64,000 nucleotides of DNA from Mycolicibacterium gadium (GCF_010728925.1 NZ_AP022608.1:3410001-3474000); one strand, 5' to 3'; positions 43,197-52,143 are shown, numbered from the stretch's first letter. A program made the numbers and translations. The notes: generated by a model from the sequence alone, not told the origin.

Positions 43197-44270
43197 CTAC
43201 CAGAACAGCCCGCGGATGACCGCTGCCTGCGGTATGTCCTCGACCGCGATCAGTCCTTTGGGGGCGTCGCACACCCAATCGATCACGTTGACCACCCTGG
43301 CCGCGGTGGAGACGCATCCGGCCTCGGTGACATCGAGCAGCGGATCCGAGACGTGCGTGTTCAGCTCGACCCGCGGCTCACCCTCGACCACCACGCGGTG
43401 CACACCGGGCTTGCCGACGGGCGGGAACTCCCACTCCGGCGCGGCCACCTCGGTCAGCCGGGTGATGTGCTCCATCGTGATCACCGGAACCCCGTCCCGC
43501 ACCCCCTCGACCGCGAACTTGACCGCGGCCATGCCACCGGGCTCGACGGTGCACAGCTTGCACTCGATCCTCTGGTCGGTGTACCAGGGTTCGATCCGCT
43601 GTCGCACATCGTCGAGTTCGATGCCCAGCTGGTCGGCGAGATTGCGGACCGGGCCTCCCCACATGGTCGTCAGCACACCAGGCAGAAAGAACATCGGCTG
43701 CTCGTCATCCGCCTTCAGCCCGAAACCCATTGACTTACCGGTGAACTCGTAGTCGTCATAGTTCGCGTAGTCGAAAATCTCCTGGACAAGCACGGACGTC
43801 GCGCGGGTGACCAGACTGAGCGCGCTGTGCACCTCGGTGTCGCCGGAGTAGCCGGGGTCGATGCCGTTCACGTACAGCGACGAGTTGCCCTCCTCGCACG
43901 CTTTCTCCAGCGGTCCGGTCAGCCAGTCGTCGGCCTGACGCGGCGTCACCAGCCACACCATCGACGAGCCGACGACGTTGATGCCGGCGGCAAGGAGCTT
44001 CGCCAATTGCTGCACGGCTTCCATCGGCCGGGTCTCGGCCTGTGCTGTGTAGACGACGCAGTCGGGTTTGAGCGCGATCAGCGCATCGATGTCGTCTGTC
44101 GCGATGACGCCCGTCGGCTCGGTCAATCCGCACAGTTCGGCGGCGTCACGCCCGACCTTGTTCGGACTGGCCGCGTGCACCCCCACCAGCTCCAGATCCG
44201 GCCGACCGATGATCGCCTTGAGTGAATGCTGGCCGACGTTGCCGGTGGAGAACTGCACAACTCGTCGCAT
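43197..44270 (-). CDS. dihydrodipicolinate-reductase-like NAD(P)-dependent dehydrogenase
   Basis: A 357-residue protein with an N-terminal Rossmann domain of the DapB-like type (VVQFSTGNVGQHSLKAI) and a C-terminal domain with GIDPGYSGDTEVHSAL. Mycobacteria carry many such proteins of unknown substrate; relatives include 2,4-diaminopentanoate dehydrogenase. Two paralogues lie at 52140 and 53182 in the P450 cluster, so all three probably work on related compounds. ATG at 44270 follows the SDR stop by 14 bases. Confidence 0.82.
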   Translation of the reverse strand: MRRVVQFSTGNVGQHSLKAIIGRPDLELVGVHAASPNKVGRDAAELCGLTEPTGVIATDDIDALIALKPDCVVYTAQAETRPMEAVQQLAKLLAAGINVVGSSMVWLVTPRQADDWLTGPLEKACEEGNSSLYVNGIDPGYSGDTEVHSALSLVTRATSVLVQEIFDYANYDDYEFTGKSMGFGLKADDEQPMFFLPGVLTTMWGGPVRNLADQLGIELDDVRQRIEPWYTDQRIECKLCTVEPGGMAAVKFAVEGVRDGVPVITMEHITRLTEVAAPEWEFPPVGKPGVHRVVVEGEPRVELNTHVSDPLLDVTEAGCVSTAARVVNVIDWVCDAPKGLIAVEDIPQAAVIRGLFW

Positions 44271-44284
44271 GTGAGGTTCCTCGC

Positions 44285-45073
44285 TCAGTAGTCGGGAATA
44301 GGCAGCGGTAGGTTGTTCGAGTCGATGCCGCCGTCCACATGGAAGATAGCGTTGGTCGCGTAACAGTCTCTGGTCGACAGATACACACAGAGACGCCCGA
44401 GGTCCTCGACGTCGCCGAGGCGGTGCAGCGGCGTGAGCCCGAGCATCGTGTCCAGCGCCCCCGGCATCATGTCCAAGCCGCTCTGTAGGCCTTCCGTAGC
44501 GAAAGAGCCCAGTGCGATCGCGTTGACCCGGATCTTCGGCGCCAACTCCTGGGCCATCGCCCGGGTGAGCGCTTCGAGCCCACCCTTGGCGACACAGTAC
44601 GCAGTGAGCGCACGGATGCCGAAACGTGCTGAACCCGAGGAGATGTTGACGATGGACCCGTGTCCGGCCTCGATCATGTGCGGAGCAGCGAGCTGGCTCA
44701 TGATGAACGCCGAAGTCACGCACCAGTCGAAGGTGCGCCTGAAGTCCTCGTCGGTGATGTCGAGAAACGACCCGAATGTTGAGCCGCCGACATTGTTGAT
44801 CAGGATGTCGATGCGGCCGAACTGCTCCATGGCCGTCGACACGACGCGTTCACCGTCGGGTCGACTCATGGCGTCGGCGACCAGCGCCAGCCCCTTGCCG
44901 CCCTCCTTCTCGATGCCGTCGATCGTCGCGACGATGTCCGACTCCGTACGTGCTGTTCCGACGACGGTCGCGCCGGCTTCGGCAAGCACCCTCGCGATCC
45001 CCTGACCGACCCCCTTGCCGGCGCCGGTGACGATGGCCACCTGCCCGGCGAGGTTGAACTGCTCCAGCGCCAT
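44285..45073 (-). CDS. short-chain dehydrogenase/reductase (FabG/HSDH-like)
   Basis: A 262-residue classical SDR: TGAGKGVGQG (about 17-26), NNVGG (about 92), Ser in ISSGSARFG and AYCVAKGG as catalytic Tyr-Lys. The sequence falls in the broad FabG/hydroxysteroid dehydrogenase group. First gene of the leftward operon that continues with the dehydrogenase and molybdopterin enzyme. An ATTGACT-type palindrome lies 42 bases upstream, shared with the divergent TetR gene, so it should belong to the same regulon as the membrane-protein cluster. Confidence 0.86.
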   Translation of the reverse strand: MALEQFNLAGQVAIVTGAGKGVGQGIARVLAEAGATVVGTARTESDIVATIDGIEKEGGKGLALVADAMSRPDGERVVSTAMEQFGRIDILINNVGGSTFGSFLDITDEDFRRTFDWCVTSAFIMSQLAAPHMIEAGHGSIVNISSGSARFGIRALTAYCVAKGGLEALTRAMAQELAPKIRVNAIALGSFATEGLQSGLDMMPGALDTMLGLTPLHRLGDVEDLGRLCVYLSTRDCYATNAIFHVDGGIDSNNLPLPIPDY

Positions 45074-45114
45074 CCGCGTCCTCTCCTTTGAGTGCTGCTC
45101 ATCTAACGACGTTC

Positions 45115-45130
45115 ATTGACTGAAGTCAAT
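45115..45130. promoter_or_regulatory. palindrome ATTGACT-GA-AGTCAAT, TetR operator
   Basis: A perfect 7-2-7 palindrome in the 100-base divergent promoter between the SDR gene and the first TetR gene. Related copies occur at 45795 and 46565, each in front of a gene of the same cluster. Most likely the binding site of one or both local TetR paralogues. Confidence 0.75.
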
Positions 45131-45174
45131 AATCTGTCGTTCGAGTACGCGCGGTCAGACGGTAGAGTCGGCGT

Positions 45175-45774
45175 ATGGCACTGGTAGACAGGACCTCAGC
45201 GCGTGAGACGAAGCGTCTGCAGACCCGCGAGCGTCTGATGGGAGCGGCTATCGCCGAGTTCAAACGCGCGGGGATGGCCGAAGCGGATGTCGGCGCGATC
45301 GTCGCGGCAGCAGGCGTCGCTCACGGCACGTTCTTCTTTCATTTTCCGACGAAGGAACACGTACTGCTCGAACTCGAGCAGCGTGAAGAAGAACGCATCG
45401 CCAAACAACTCGCGCGGGCCACGGGTTCCGAGCATGACCTCGCATCGATGCTGAGCGAAGCGGTGCGGCTGGTGATGGGGCTCGAACGCCGTCTCGGCGC
45501 GGTGCTGTTCAAAGACTTTCTTGCGCTTCATTTTTCACAGACACGACCCACCGACGAGAGCCGTCAGCACCCCGTGATCGTTGAGGTCGCACAGGCGATC
45601 GAACACGCCCGGAAGCGGGGCGAAGTAGCACCCGATGTGAACCCGATGAACAGCGCGGTGTTCTTCCTGCTCGGGCTGTATGCGCTGTTGACGACGACCC
45701 ACGCGTGGCCGGGTCAGGCCGCGATGATCGACGACTACGTGACCAGGACACTGCGCAGCATCGAAGCAGAGTAG
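45175..45774 (+). CDS. TetR-family regulator (paralogue 1)
   Basis: A 199-residue TetR regulator. The DNA-binding domain (about residues 10-60) ends in GVAHGTFFFHFPTKEHVL, with the recognition helix around VAHGTFFFHF. The C-terminal ligand domain is mostly helical. It is closely similar along its length to the TetR gene at 46604. A perfect operator-like palindrome lies upstream and another follows directly after the gene, before the membrane protein. Probable autorepressor and repressor of the cluster; ligand perhaps a CoA ester or sterol-like compound, which is inference. Confidence 0.88.
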   Translation: MALVDRTSARETKRLQTRERLMGAAIAEFKRAGMAEADVGAIVAAAGVAHGTFFFHFPTKEHVLLELEQREEERIAKQLARATGSEHDLASMLSEAVRLVMGLERRLGAVLFKDFLALHFSQTRPTDESRQHPVIVEVAQAIEHARKRGEVAPDVNPMNSAVFFLLGLYALLTTTHAWPGQAAMIDDYVTRTLRSIEAE

Positions 45775-45794
45775 CCGATTGACTACCGTAACTG

Positions 45795-45810
45795 GTTGAC
45801 TATAGTCAGT
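45795..45810. promoter_or_regulatory. palindrome GTTGACT-AT-AGTCAGT, TetR operator
   Basis: Second copy of the local operator, four bases before the ATG of the first membrane protein. An extra half-site ATTGACT lies at 45778-45784. The tight position would block the start of translation or transcription directly. Confidence 0.65.
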
Positions 45811-45814
45811 CTGC

Positions 45815-46546
45815 ATGAATCTGCCCACGCTGAATCTGGGCCGTAAACGTGATGCCTCGACGAGCGCGAAGCCCTCCGGCAGTGGCCTCGACGAGCACAT
45901 GGCGGCATCGCAGGCAGCACAGCGCCAGGCCGACAAGTGGCTCATCTCCGGCAGCCTGCTGATCGGAACCGCGGCGCTCGGCGTCTTCGGTCTGCCGCTG
46001 TTTCTGCGAGGGGTATGGCTCCTTCGCAAGGCGCAACGCGAAGGTCTGACGGTGCGCCCCATGCTGGTGACGCTGCTCGGCTATCTGGTGATCATCGACG
46101 CCGCGATCAACACCGTCGGATGGGCCTTGGACCTGGTCGCCAACCACACCATCCTGGCCCGAATCCTGTTGAACGGCTGGGGTGCAATGTTCGACGCAGG
46201 TTACTTCTGGCACTACAACGAACTATGGCTGGGAGGTGCGGCCGGCCCTGGCGAGAAGGCCATGGAAGTCGGGATGATCCTCACCGTCTTCACCATGCGC
46301 ATCGCGGCGGCGATCGGATTCCTGCAGATGAAGCGGTGGGGGCACCAGTGGATGATCGTCACCTGCTGGATGGGCGTGCTCATCTGGTGTCTCTACGTGT
46401 TCAACATGACCATGTACGCCGACGTACGTTACGCGGGCGTCGTCCTGCCAGTCGTCGGCTGGTGGCTCTACGACATCTTCTACATCACCCCGTTCCTCGC
46501 GATCCCCTACCTGCATTCGGTGAATCGTGAGATCTTCTCCGACTGA
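45815..46546 (+). CDS. polytopic membrane protein, paralogue 1 (unrecognised family)
   Basis: A 243-residue membrane protein with five or six helices by eye. A soluble N terminus (about 40 residues) precedes RRADKW-like QRQADKW, then FLRGVWL. Conserved polar motifs stand near or inside helices: [29 protein letters not shown] and [13 protein letters not shown]. The four histidines with Glu and Asp could hold a metal. It is strongly similar to the protein at 49786; the last 90 or so residues are almost the same. I do not recognise the family; PmoC, EBP and NorB patterns do not fit. Context (VWA and MoxR-type ATPase) suggests a membrane metalloenzyme, as inference. Confidence 0.75.
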   Translation: MNLPTLNLGRKRDASTSAKPSGSGLDEHMAASQAAQRQADKWLISGSLLIGTAALGVFGLPLFLRGVWLLRKAQREGLTVRPMLVTLLGYLVIIDAAINTVGWALDLVANHTILARILLNGWGAMFDAGYFWHYNELWLGGAAGPGEKAMEVGMILTVFTMRIAAAIGFLQMKRWGHQWMIVTCWMGVLIWCLYVFNMTMYADVRYAGVVLPVVGWWLYDIFYITPFLAIPYLHSVNREIFSD

Positions 46547-46564
46547 CAGTCAATGACTCAACTC

Positions 46565-46580
46565 ATTGACTTTGGTCAGT
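46565..46580. promoter_or_regulatory. degenerate palindrome ATTGACT-TT-GGTCAGT, TetR operator
   Basis: Third copy of the local operator, 23 bases before the second TetR gene, with two arm mismatches. An inverted half-site AGTCAAT lies at 46548-46554, just after the stop of the membrane protein gene. Confidence 0.6.
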
Positions 46581-46603
46581 AACTGAGTTACAAAGGGCGG
46601 ACC

Positions 46604-47206
46604 ATGACGCCTCAAGTCAAGCAGTCGGCGCGGGAAACGCGCCGGTTGCAGACGCGGGAACGCATCCTCGGCGCAGCGATCGCCGAGTTCAAGCTCGCGG
46701 GCATGTCCGGCGCCGACGTGAACGCGATTGCGACGGCCGCCGGCGTCGCCCACGGCACCTTCTTCTTTCACTTCCCGAGCAAGGAGCACGTCCTCCTCGA
46801 GTTGGAAAGCCGCGAAGAGGCACGGATGGCTGCCGATTTCGCCCGCTTCCTGGGCGACCCACATGATCTGGTGACGGTGCTCGATGAGGCGGTCCAGCTG
46901 GTGACCGGACTCGAAGAACGTCTTGGCCCGCTGCTGTTCAAAGAGCTACTCGCCTTGCACTTCTCGCCGACCCGGCCGACCAAGGACGAATGGACCGACC
47001 ACCCGATGATCGTGTTGTTGGTCGATGAGATCGAACGGGCGCGCGGCGACGGTGCGGTGCATCCGGCCGTCGACGCGTTCTACAGCGCCGCGTTCTTCCT
47101 GCTCGGCGTGTACGGCGTACTCACGACGACGGGTAACTCCGCCATCCGGAACACCATGCTCGCCAAGCTGGTCGACACCGCCGTCCGAGGACTCGAGATC
47201 CGATGA
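46604..47206 (+). CDS. TetR-family regulator (paralogue 2)
   Basis: A 200-residue TetR regulator, paralogue of the protein at 45175. It shares RLQTRERxxGAAIAEFK and GVAHGTFFFHFPSKEHVLLELE almost unchanged in the DNA-binding half, so both should see the same operator, while the ligand domain differs more. A repressor pair with one DNA site and two effectors is an attractive reading. It is followed after about 20 bases by a 34-codon gene. Confidence 0.88.
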   Translation: MTPQVKQSARETRRLQTRERILGAAIAEFKLAGMSGADVNAIATAAGVAHGTFFFHFPSKEHVLLELESREEARMAADFARFLGDPHDLVTVLDEAVQLVTGLEERLGPLLFKELLALHFSPTRPTKDEWTDHPMIVLLVDEIERARGDGAVHPAVDAFYSAAFFLLGVYGVLTTTGNSAIRNTMLAKLVDTAVRGLEIR

Positions 47207-47227
47207 CTTGTAGCAAGGAGGCCTGAC

Positions 47228-47332
47228 GTGGATTGGGTATGGGAGATCCTGCGATACGTCGCCGCTTGGGGCGGCACCGGTCTGATCATCTGGTTCTGGT
47301 ACTGGATGTTCTCGAACATCGGCACGTTCTGA
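47228..47332 (+). CDS. 34-residue single-span membrane protein
   Basis: A very short gene: GTG start with AAGGAGG six bases upstream, a near-perfect ribosome binding site. The product begins MDWVWEILRYVAAWGG and continues with a Trp-rich hydrophobic helix (LIIWFWYWMF), ending SNIGTF. One membrane span, no other domain. It stands between the second TetR gene and the VWA gene. Tiny single-span proteins often act as extra subunits or stabilisers of membrane enzyme complexes; that role is inferred here. The strong ribosome binding site and conserved gene spacing argue that it is real. Confidence 0.7.
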   Translation: MDWVWEILRYVAAWGGTGLIIWFWYWMFSNIGTF

Positions 47333-47341
47333 GCAATCGAC

Positions 47342-48874
47342 ATGTCTGAGCTCTCCGACACGCACGCGCTCGCCGTGGAACGCAGCTGCGCCGTCACGGC
47401 CGTCGCCCTCAGTGGGCAGCGGCGGGAAGGCGTCCGTCTGGTGAGCGGACAGCGGCGCGGCTTCGGTCTGAGCTCCACTCTCGATTTCGTGCATGTCCCG
47501 TATCCCCCGCCCGTTCGGGACTGGACCAGACGCAGCCTGACATGCGGTGTCGCGCTTCAATGTTCACCGTCGAAGGACCGCGTGGTCGACTACCGATTGA
47601 ACGAGCTCTCGGCGCGGGAGCTGAGCGCGCTGACCCTCGTCGAGGCGGGCGTCGCCGTGGGCTGGATCGTCGACAACTGGCCTGGGCTGCTGGCGGAAGT
47701 GCACCGCCTGCTACCTGATCTCGCGATCGCGCCCAGCGACATGGATGGCAAGGAGATGCTCGACCGGGCGCTCGCGCTCGCGCGCACATCGCAACAGCTG
47801 GCTGTCGACCCACTGCTGGGCACGCTGCCCCGGGCGTACACAGACCCGCAGGGCATAACCGACAAACTGCGTCGCACCTTCGGTCGGATGCCCTGGACCA
47901 CAACGCAAAAGCGGCTTCCGCGGCCGTACTCCGTTCCCGTCGGCGGCGACGGCGGAGTGCGCAATCCGAATCTCCCGCCGCCGAGCCGTCCGCAGGACAA
48001 CGATCTGGACATCACACCCGAACACCGTCCCGGCATCCCGTATCCGGAGTGGAACGCATGGACCGAGAGCTTCCTGGCCGACCATGTCGCGGTGCTCGAA
48101 CGCACGCATACGAGCCGGCAACGCCATCAGGTCATGGCGTCGGCCGATCTGCGGAAGTGGTTCTCCGAGCACACACATCGCGCCATGAAGAACAGGCTGG
48201 AGGACGGCTCCGATCTCGACGTCGAGCAGTACGTCAGCCACTACATCGATCTGACCACGGGCGAGGCCGTCGAGCCGCGCATCTTCCGGGACCTGCTACC
48301 CAGCAGCCGTGACGTCACCACCGCGCTGCTGCTCGACGGCAGCTCGTCGCTGGGTGTGCACGGCGGCAAGATCTTCAAGCTCGAATTGGCCTGCGCCGAC
48401 GCACTTTCACAGGCGATGACGCTGGCCCGTGAGCGCCACGGGATCTTTGTGTTCACCGGCAACACCCGCCACCGGGTCGAGGTCACCTGTCTCAAGGACT
48501 TCGAGGACCGCAGGTTCGTGCCGCCGGGCGGTCTCGGACTGGCCACCGGCGGATATACCCGGCTCGGTGCGCCACTGCGCCACCTCACCAGCCGGCTCCT
48601 GGCTCAGCCATCGGAACGCCGGCTGCTCATCGTCATCGGCGACGGGCTGATCTCCGATGAGGGCTACGAGGGCCGTTACGCGTGGGCGGATGCCGCGCAT
48701 GCCGTGGAAGAAGCCAGCGAGGCGGGCGTGAGCATCTATTACGTCGGTGTCGGCCCGACCCGCGTCGACCCGCTCCCCGAAGTCTTCGGACCTCGGCGCT
48801 CCCAACGCATCCGGCGAATCGAAGAGCTCCCCCGCGTACTTGCCCATGTACATCGAGAGTTGGTGGCCGCGTGA
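47342..48874 (+). CDS. VWA-domain protein, NorD/CbbO-like
   Basis: A 510-residue protein with a C-terminal von Willebrand A domain. The MIDAS motif is DGSSS (Asp332, Ser334, Ser336), followed by a Thr and Asp region (GGYTRLG, GDGLIS). The N-terminal 300 residues are helical and variable as in NorD/CbbO proteins. Such VWA proteins work with the adjacent AAA+ partner (NorQ/CbbQ) to activate or insert metal into an enzyme such as cNor or Rubisco. Neither of those enzymes is encoded here, so the client is probably the paralogous membrane proteins. The stop overlaps the ATPase start (GTGA). Confidence 0.85.
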   Translation: MSELSDTHALAVERSCAVTAVALSGQRREGVRLVSGQRRGFGLSSTLDFVHVPYPPPVRDWTRRSLTCGVALQCSPSKDRVVDYRLNELSARELSALTLVEAGVAVGWIVDNWPGLLAEVHRLLPDLAIAPSDMDGKEMLDRALALARTSQQLAVDPLLGTLPRAYTDPQGITDKLRRTFGRMPWTTTQKRLPRPYSVPVGGDGGVRNPNLPPPSRPQDNDLDITPEHRPGIPYPEWNAWTESFLADHVAVLERTHTSRQRHQVMASADLRKWFSEHTHRAMKNRLEDGSDLDVEQYVSHYIDLTTGEAVEPRIFRDLLPSSRDVTTALLLDGSSSLGVHGGKIFKLELACADALSQAMTLARERHGIFVFTGNTRHRVEVTCLKDFEDRRFVPPGGLGLATGGYTRLGAPLRHLTSRLLAQPSERRLLIVIGDGLISDEGYEGRYAWADAAHAVEEASEAGVSIYYVGVGPTRVDPLPEVFGPRRSQRIRRIEELPRVLAHVHRELVAA

Positions 48875-49656
48875 CCAAAACGTACTACTCCAATGGCAAC
48901 GAAGTTCAGCTGTTCGAACAGGCGTACCGCCAGCATCTACCCGTGATGCTCACCGGCCCGACCGGCTGCGGTAAGACACGTCTGGTCGAGCACATGGGCC
49001 TGCTGCTGCGGCGTCCCGTCGTCACGATCAGCTGCCACGACGACCTGACGAGCTCAGATCTCGTCGGACGGTTCATGGTGACCGGCGGCGACGTCGTCTG
49101 GACCGACGGTCCGCTCACCAGAGCCGTAAAGGCCGGGGCAATCTGCTATTTGGACGAGGTCGTGGAGGCCCGCCACGATTCGCTCGCGATCCTGCACTCG
49201 CTGACCGATCACCGTCGCGCGCTCTATCTGGACCGCGCGGGCGAGGTGGTCGAAGCACCCGAGGCCTTCATGCTCGTGTGCTCCTACAACCCCGCTTACC
49301 GCAGCTCGCTGAAGGAACTCAAGCCGTCGTTCCGCCAGCGCTTCGTCACATTGCCGATGCGCTATCTCCCGCCGGGCCATGAGGCGGAGGTGATCGTCGC
49401 CGAGGCGGGCATTGAAATGGGATCGGCCCAGCGGCTCGTGCAGTGCGCGACAGCGATCAGGACCGCGGACGAAGCGTTCCATTTCGAACCCCCGTCCACC
49501 CGGGTGCTGGTCACTGCCGCCCAGCTGATTGCTGCGGGCGCAACCGAATTGGAAGCGGCTGAGGCCTGCATCCTCGCGCCGCTGTCGAGCGACGGAGCCA
49601 TCTCAGAAGGTTTACGCGAAGTAGCGGCAGCCAGCCTCATGGAAGGAGTCAACTGA
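48871..49656 (+). CDS. MoxR-type AAA+ ATPase, NorQ/CbbQ-like
   Basis: A 261-residue AAA+ ATPase. Walker A is GPTGCGKT (29-36), Walker B ICYLDE (91-96), sensor-1 Asn in CSYNPAY, and an arginine finger region in SFRQRFVTLP. The compact form with C-terminal helical lid fits NorQ/CbbQ. GTG at 48871 overlaps the TGA of the VWA gene, as in nearly all NorD/NorQ pairs. It should form a hexameric remodelling machine with the VWA protein acting on a metalloenzyme. Confidence 0.9.
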   Translation: MTKTYYSNGNEVQLFEQAYRQHLPVMLTGPTGCGKTRLVEHMGLLLRRPVVTISCHDDLTSSDLVGRFMVTGGDVVWTDGPLTRAVKAGAICYLDEVVEARHDSLAILHSLTDHRRALYLDRAGEVVEAPEAFMLVCSYNPAYRSSLKELKPSFRQRFVTLPMRYLPPGHEAEVIVAEAGIEMGSAQRLVQCATAIRTADEAFHFEPPSTRVLVTAAQLIAAGATELEAAEACILAPLSSDGAISEGLREVAAASLMEGVN

Positions 49657-49657
49657 G

Positions 49658-49789
49658 ATGGTTGACCAGAAGGAACGCAAGCGCAAGAAGGCACTGATCA
49701 TCCTGCAGATCGTCATCTACGGCTACCTGCTGACGATGTTCGGGATCCAGCTCTACATGTCCTTCGCCCGGGGGTGGTGGGAGTTGTGA
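49658..49789 (+). CDS. 43-residue single-span membrane protein
   Basis: A short gene one base after the ATPase stop. The product starts with a highly basic segment (MVDQKERKRKKALIILQ), continues with one membrane helix (about residues 12-36) and ends ARGWWEL. The positive N terminus should stay in the cytoplasm. GGAAGGAG lies about 12 bases upstream and the stop overlaps the GTG of the second membrane protein, so it is firmly embedded in the operon. Like the 34-residue protein it could be a small subunit of the membrane complex. Confidence 0.72.
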   Translation: MVDQKERKRKKALIILQIVIYGYLLTMFGIQLYMSFARGWWEL

Positions 49790-50481
49790 GCCTGGACGTT
49801 CGATCGGGCGGCACGGTAAGCCTCGAGGAGCACGACGAAGAATCGCGGCTGGCACAGCGCCGGGCCGACAAGTGGATGATCGTCGGCGCCGGCTTGATGG
49901 GCATGTGGGCACCGGGGATCTTCGGGCTGCCCATCTTCCTGCGCGGAGTATGGCTACAGCGCCAGGCGGCGCGCGCCGGTCTGTCGATGCGCCCGATGAT
50001 CGTCACCCTGATCGGCTACCTCGTGCTGATCGACGGGATGCTCAACAGCCTCGGCTGGGCGCTGGACCTCGTCGCCAACCACACGTTGATCAACCGCGTG
50101 CTGATGGTCGGCTGGGGTGCGATGTTCGACGCCGGATACTTCTGGCACTACAACGAATTCTGGGTCGGGGGCGCGGCCGGACCCGGCGAGAAGTCCATGG
50201 TGTTCGGGATGATCGTCACGGTGTTCGCGATGCGGTGCGCCGCGGCCATCGGGTTCCTGCAGATGAAGCGCTGGGGACACCAGTGGATGATCATCACCTG
50301 CTGGATGGGTGTGCTCATCTGGTGCCTGTACGTGTTCAACATGACCATGTACGCCGACGTCCGATTCGCCGGCGTGGTCTTCCCGGTCATCGGCTGGTGG
50401 CTCTACGACATCTTCTACATCACCCCCTTCCTGGCGATCCCGTACCTGCATACGGTCAATCGCGAAATCTTCTCCGACTGA
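49786..50481 (+). CDS. polytopic membrane protein, paralogue 2 (unrecognised family)
   Basis: A 231-residue relative of the protein at 45815. It keeps every polar motif: [42 protein letters not shown] and [13 protein letters not shown]. Differences concentrate in the first 40 residues. The GTG at 49786 overlaps the stop of the 43-residue gene (GTGA). Two homologous but not identical membrane proteins made from one locus suggest a heteromeric complex or two substrate forms. Family not recognised; metal binding is inferred from the conserved His/Glu/Asp residues. Confidence 0.75.
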   Translation: MSLDVRSGGTVSLEEHDEESRLAQRRADKWMIVGAGLMGMWAPGIFGLPIFLRGVWLQRQAARAGLSMRPMIVTLIGYLVLIDGMLNSLGWALDLVANHTLINRVLMVGWGAMFDAGYFWHYNEFWVGGAAGPGEKSMVFGMIVTVFAMRCAAAIGFLQMKRWGHQWMIITCWMGVLIWCLYVFNMTMYADVRFAGVVFPVIGWWLYDIFYITPFLAIPYLHTVNREIFSD

Positions 50482-50503
50482 ACCTGATTCGAGGAGTACT
50501 GCC

Positions 50504-50929
50504 ATGACGACGACGCCTGAAGCCCAGACCGAAGCGAAGGCCGAGGATCTACCCCCGGGCACCACGCCGTACTACGCCCGGATGCACAAGTGGATCAAGC
50601 GAGCGGTGCTGGTCTGTCTCGTCGCACTCGTCATCGAGGGTGCGTTCACGCTGCCGTTCATGGCCGTCTACTACGGCTATCCGACGCTCAGCCTCACCGA
50701 GATCTGCAGTGAACTGCTGAAGGTGCGCTACTCCGACGACGCGCTGGAGTGCAAGGTCCCGTATCCGCCGTTGGGTCCGCCGGAAGGAGCCGAAGGCAAG
50801 GACACCGCGCAGGATGAATGGGGTATCCAGCCCGTGCCGAAGTACAACCGGATCGGATTCCGCGAACTCGTGCGAATCCACGACGAGAGAGAAGCGCGGC
50901 TGGCCGCCGAGCAACAAGGGGCACCGTGA
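50504..50929 (+). CDS. 141-residue single-span membrane protein (unrecognised)
   Basis: A 141-residue protein. Residues about 1-32 are polar, about 33-56 form one membrane helix ([17 protein letters not shown]), and the outer part contains two Cys (EICSELL and [14 protein letters not shown]) that could be disulphide-linked or bind metal. A Pro-rich turn and a charged C-terminal helix ([15 protein letters not shown]) follow. It is preceded by GAGGAG and its stop overlaps the P450 start. No family is recognised; by position it is another part of the membrane system. Confidence 0.7.
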   Translation: MTTTPEAQTEAKAEDLPPGTTPYYARMHKWIKRAVLVCLVALVIEGAFTLPFMAVYYGYPTLSLTEICSELLKVRYSDDALECKVPYPPLGPPEGAEGKDTAQDEWGIQPVPKYNRIGFRELVRIHDEREARLAAEQQGAP

Positions 50930-52143
50930 CGAAGTCGCTCGAGGAGCACGCGAACAACTGGGATCTCCGACATGAGGATTTCCAGGACAACGACTTCCTC
51001 TACGACGTCTACGAAGTGATGCGCCGCAACTCCCCCTTCGCGCATACCGATACGCCATTCCTGAGCGCGACGCCCGGCGGCGCATGGGTGGCGGTCCGCT
51101 ATGAGGACTGCTACAAGATTCTGCAGGACTGGGAGCATTTCTCGTCCAATCCGACGCCCGAGGCTTCCGAGCGGCTCGCCGGCGATCTCGTGATCACGCT
51201 CGATCCGCCTCGGCAGCAGCAGTTCCGCAAGGTGCTCAACCCGTACTTCTCACCGGCGCGGATGAAGGCGCTCACACCCCAGATCCGCGACGAAACCGAC
51301 TATCTCATAGACGATTTCATCGACGAGGGCCGCGGAGACCTCGCCCAGGTTGCGTGGCGTCAGCCTGGGATCGTGTTCTTCAAGTACTTGTTCGGATTGC
51401 CCATCGACGACGTACCGCTGTGTATCGACCTGACCGACGGCGGGTTGAACGGCGACACCGAGGAAGCGCGCGGGGCCGCGTGGGGCGGGCTATACCAGCA
51501 CCTCCACGACGCGATCACCGCACGGACCACCCAACCCCCGAAGGACGACATGATTGACGTCCTTCTCAACGCCGAGATCGACGGCGAAAGGCTGCAGTTC
51601 GGCGACATCGTCGGCAACGCAATGCTCTTGGTGCAGGCAGGTCTCGAAACCACGGCAAGCGCAATGTCGTTCGCTTTCCACTATCTCGCGACGCATCCCG
51701 AGGAGCGCGACCGCCTCATCGAGGACCCCGAGCTGCGGCCCCGCGCCATCGAGGAGTTCCTTCGCTTCTCAGGGTCGATCCACGGCATCCCGCGAACCGT
51801 CACCCGGGAAGTCGAACTGAGTGGCCACACCTTCTGCCCCGGTGAATCCGTCATCGTCAACTACGCCTCCGCGAATCGCGATGCGGGACAGTTTCCCGAC
51901 CCAGACCGCTGCATCCTCGATCGCAAGTCGAATCGCCACCTGGGATTCGGCGCAGGCGTCCATCGGTGCCTCGGCTCCAATCTGGCTCGCCTGGAATTCC
52001 AGATCGGGGTCGAGCAGGTGCTGTCACGGATGCCTGACTACCGCCTCGCGACCGACCAGGATGCGATGTTCCACGGCAACTCCGTCACCCGAGGTTTCCG
52101 GTCTATCCCAGTGATTTTCACGCCCGGCGAGAAGTCGATATGA
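50926..52143 (+). CDS. cytochrome P450 (CYP) 1
   Basis: A 405-residue bacterial class I P450. The oxygen-binding I-helix is AGLETTAS, the ExxR pair lies in EEFLRF, and the haem loop is [10 protein letters not shown] with Cys348 as thiolate ligand. It has no membrane anchor and needs ferredoxin and reductase, not encoded here. GTG at 50926 overlaps the TGA of the 141-residue gene, and the stop overlaps the next gene. Likely hydroxylates the same lipid handled by the membrane proteins and by the second P450; substrate unknown. Confidence 0.9.
   Translation: MTKSLEEHANNWDLRHEDFQDNDFLYDVYEVMRRNSPFAHTDTPFLSATPGGAWVAVRYEDCYKILQDWEHFSSNPTPEASERLAGDLVITLDPPRQQQFRKVLNPYFSPARMKALTPQIRDETDYLIDDFIDEGRGDLAQVAWRQPGIVFFKYLFGLPIDDVPLCIDLTDGGLNGDTEEARGAAWGGLYQHLHDAITARTTQPPKDDMIDVLLNAEIDGERLQFGDIVGNAMLLVQAGLETTASAMSFAFHYLATHPEERDRLIEDPELRPRAIEEFLRFSGSIHGIPRTVTREVELSGHTFCPGESVIVNYASANRDAGQFPDPDRCILDRKSNRHLGFGAGVHRCLGSNLARLEFQIGVEQVLSRMPDYRLATDQDAMFHGNSVTRGFRSIPVIFTPGEKSI

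Noticed and set aside
45815..50481. Membrane proteins as PmoC/AmoC copper monooxygenase, emopamil-binding protein or NorB
   Set aside because: None of the characteristic sequence patterns of these families as I know them can be found; size and helix number alone are not enough.
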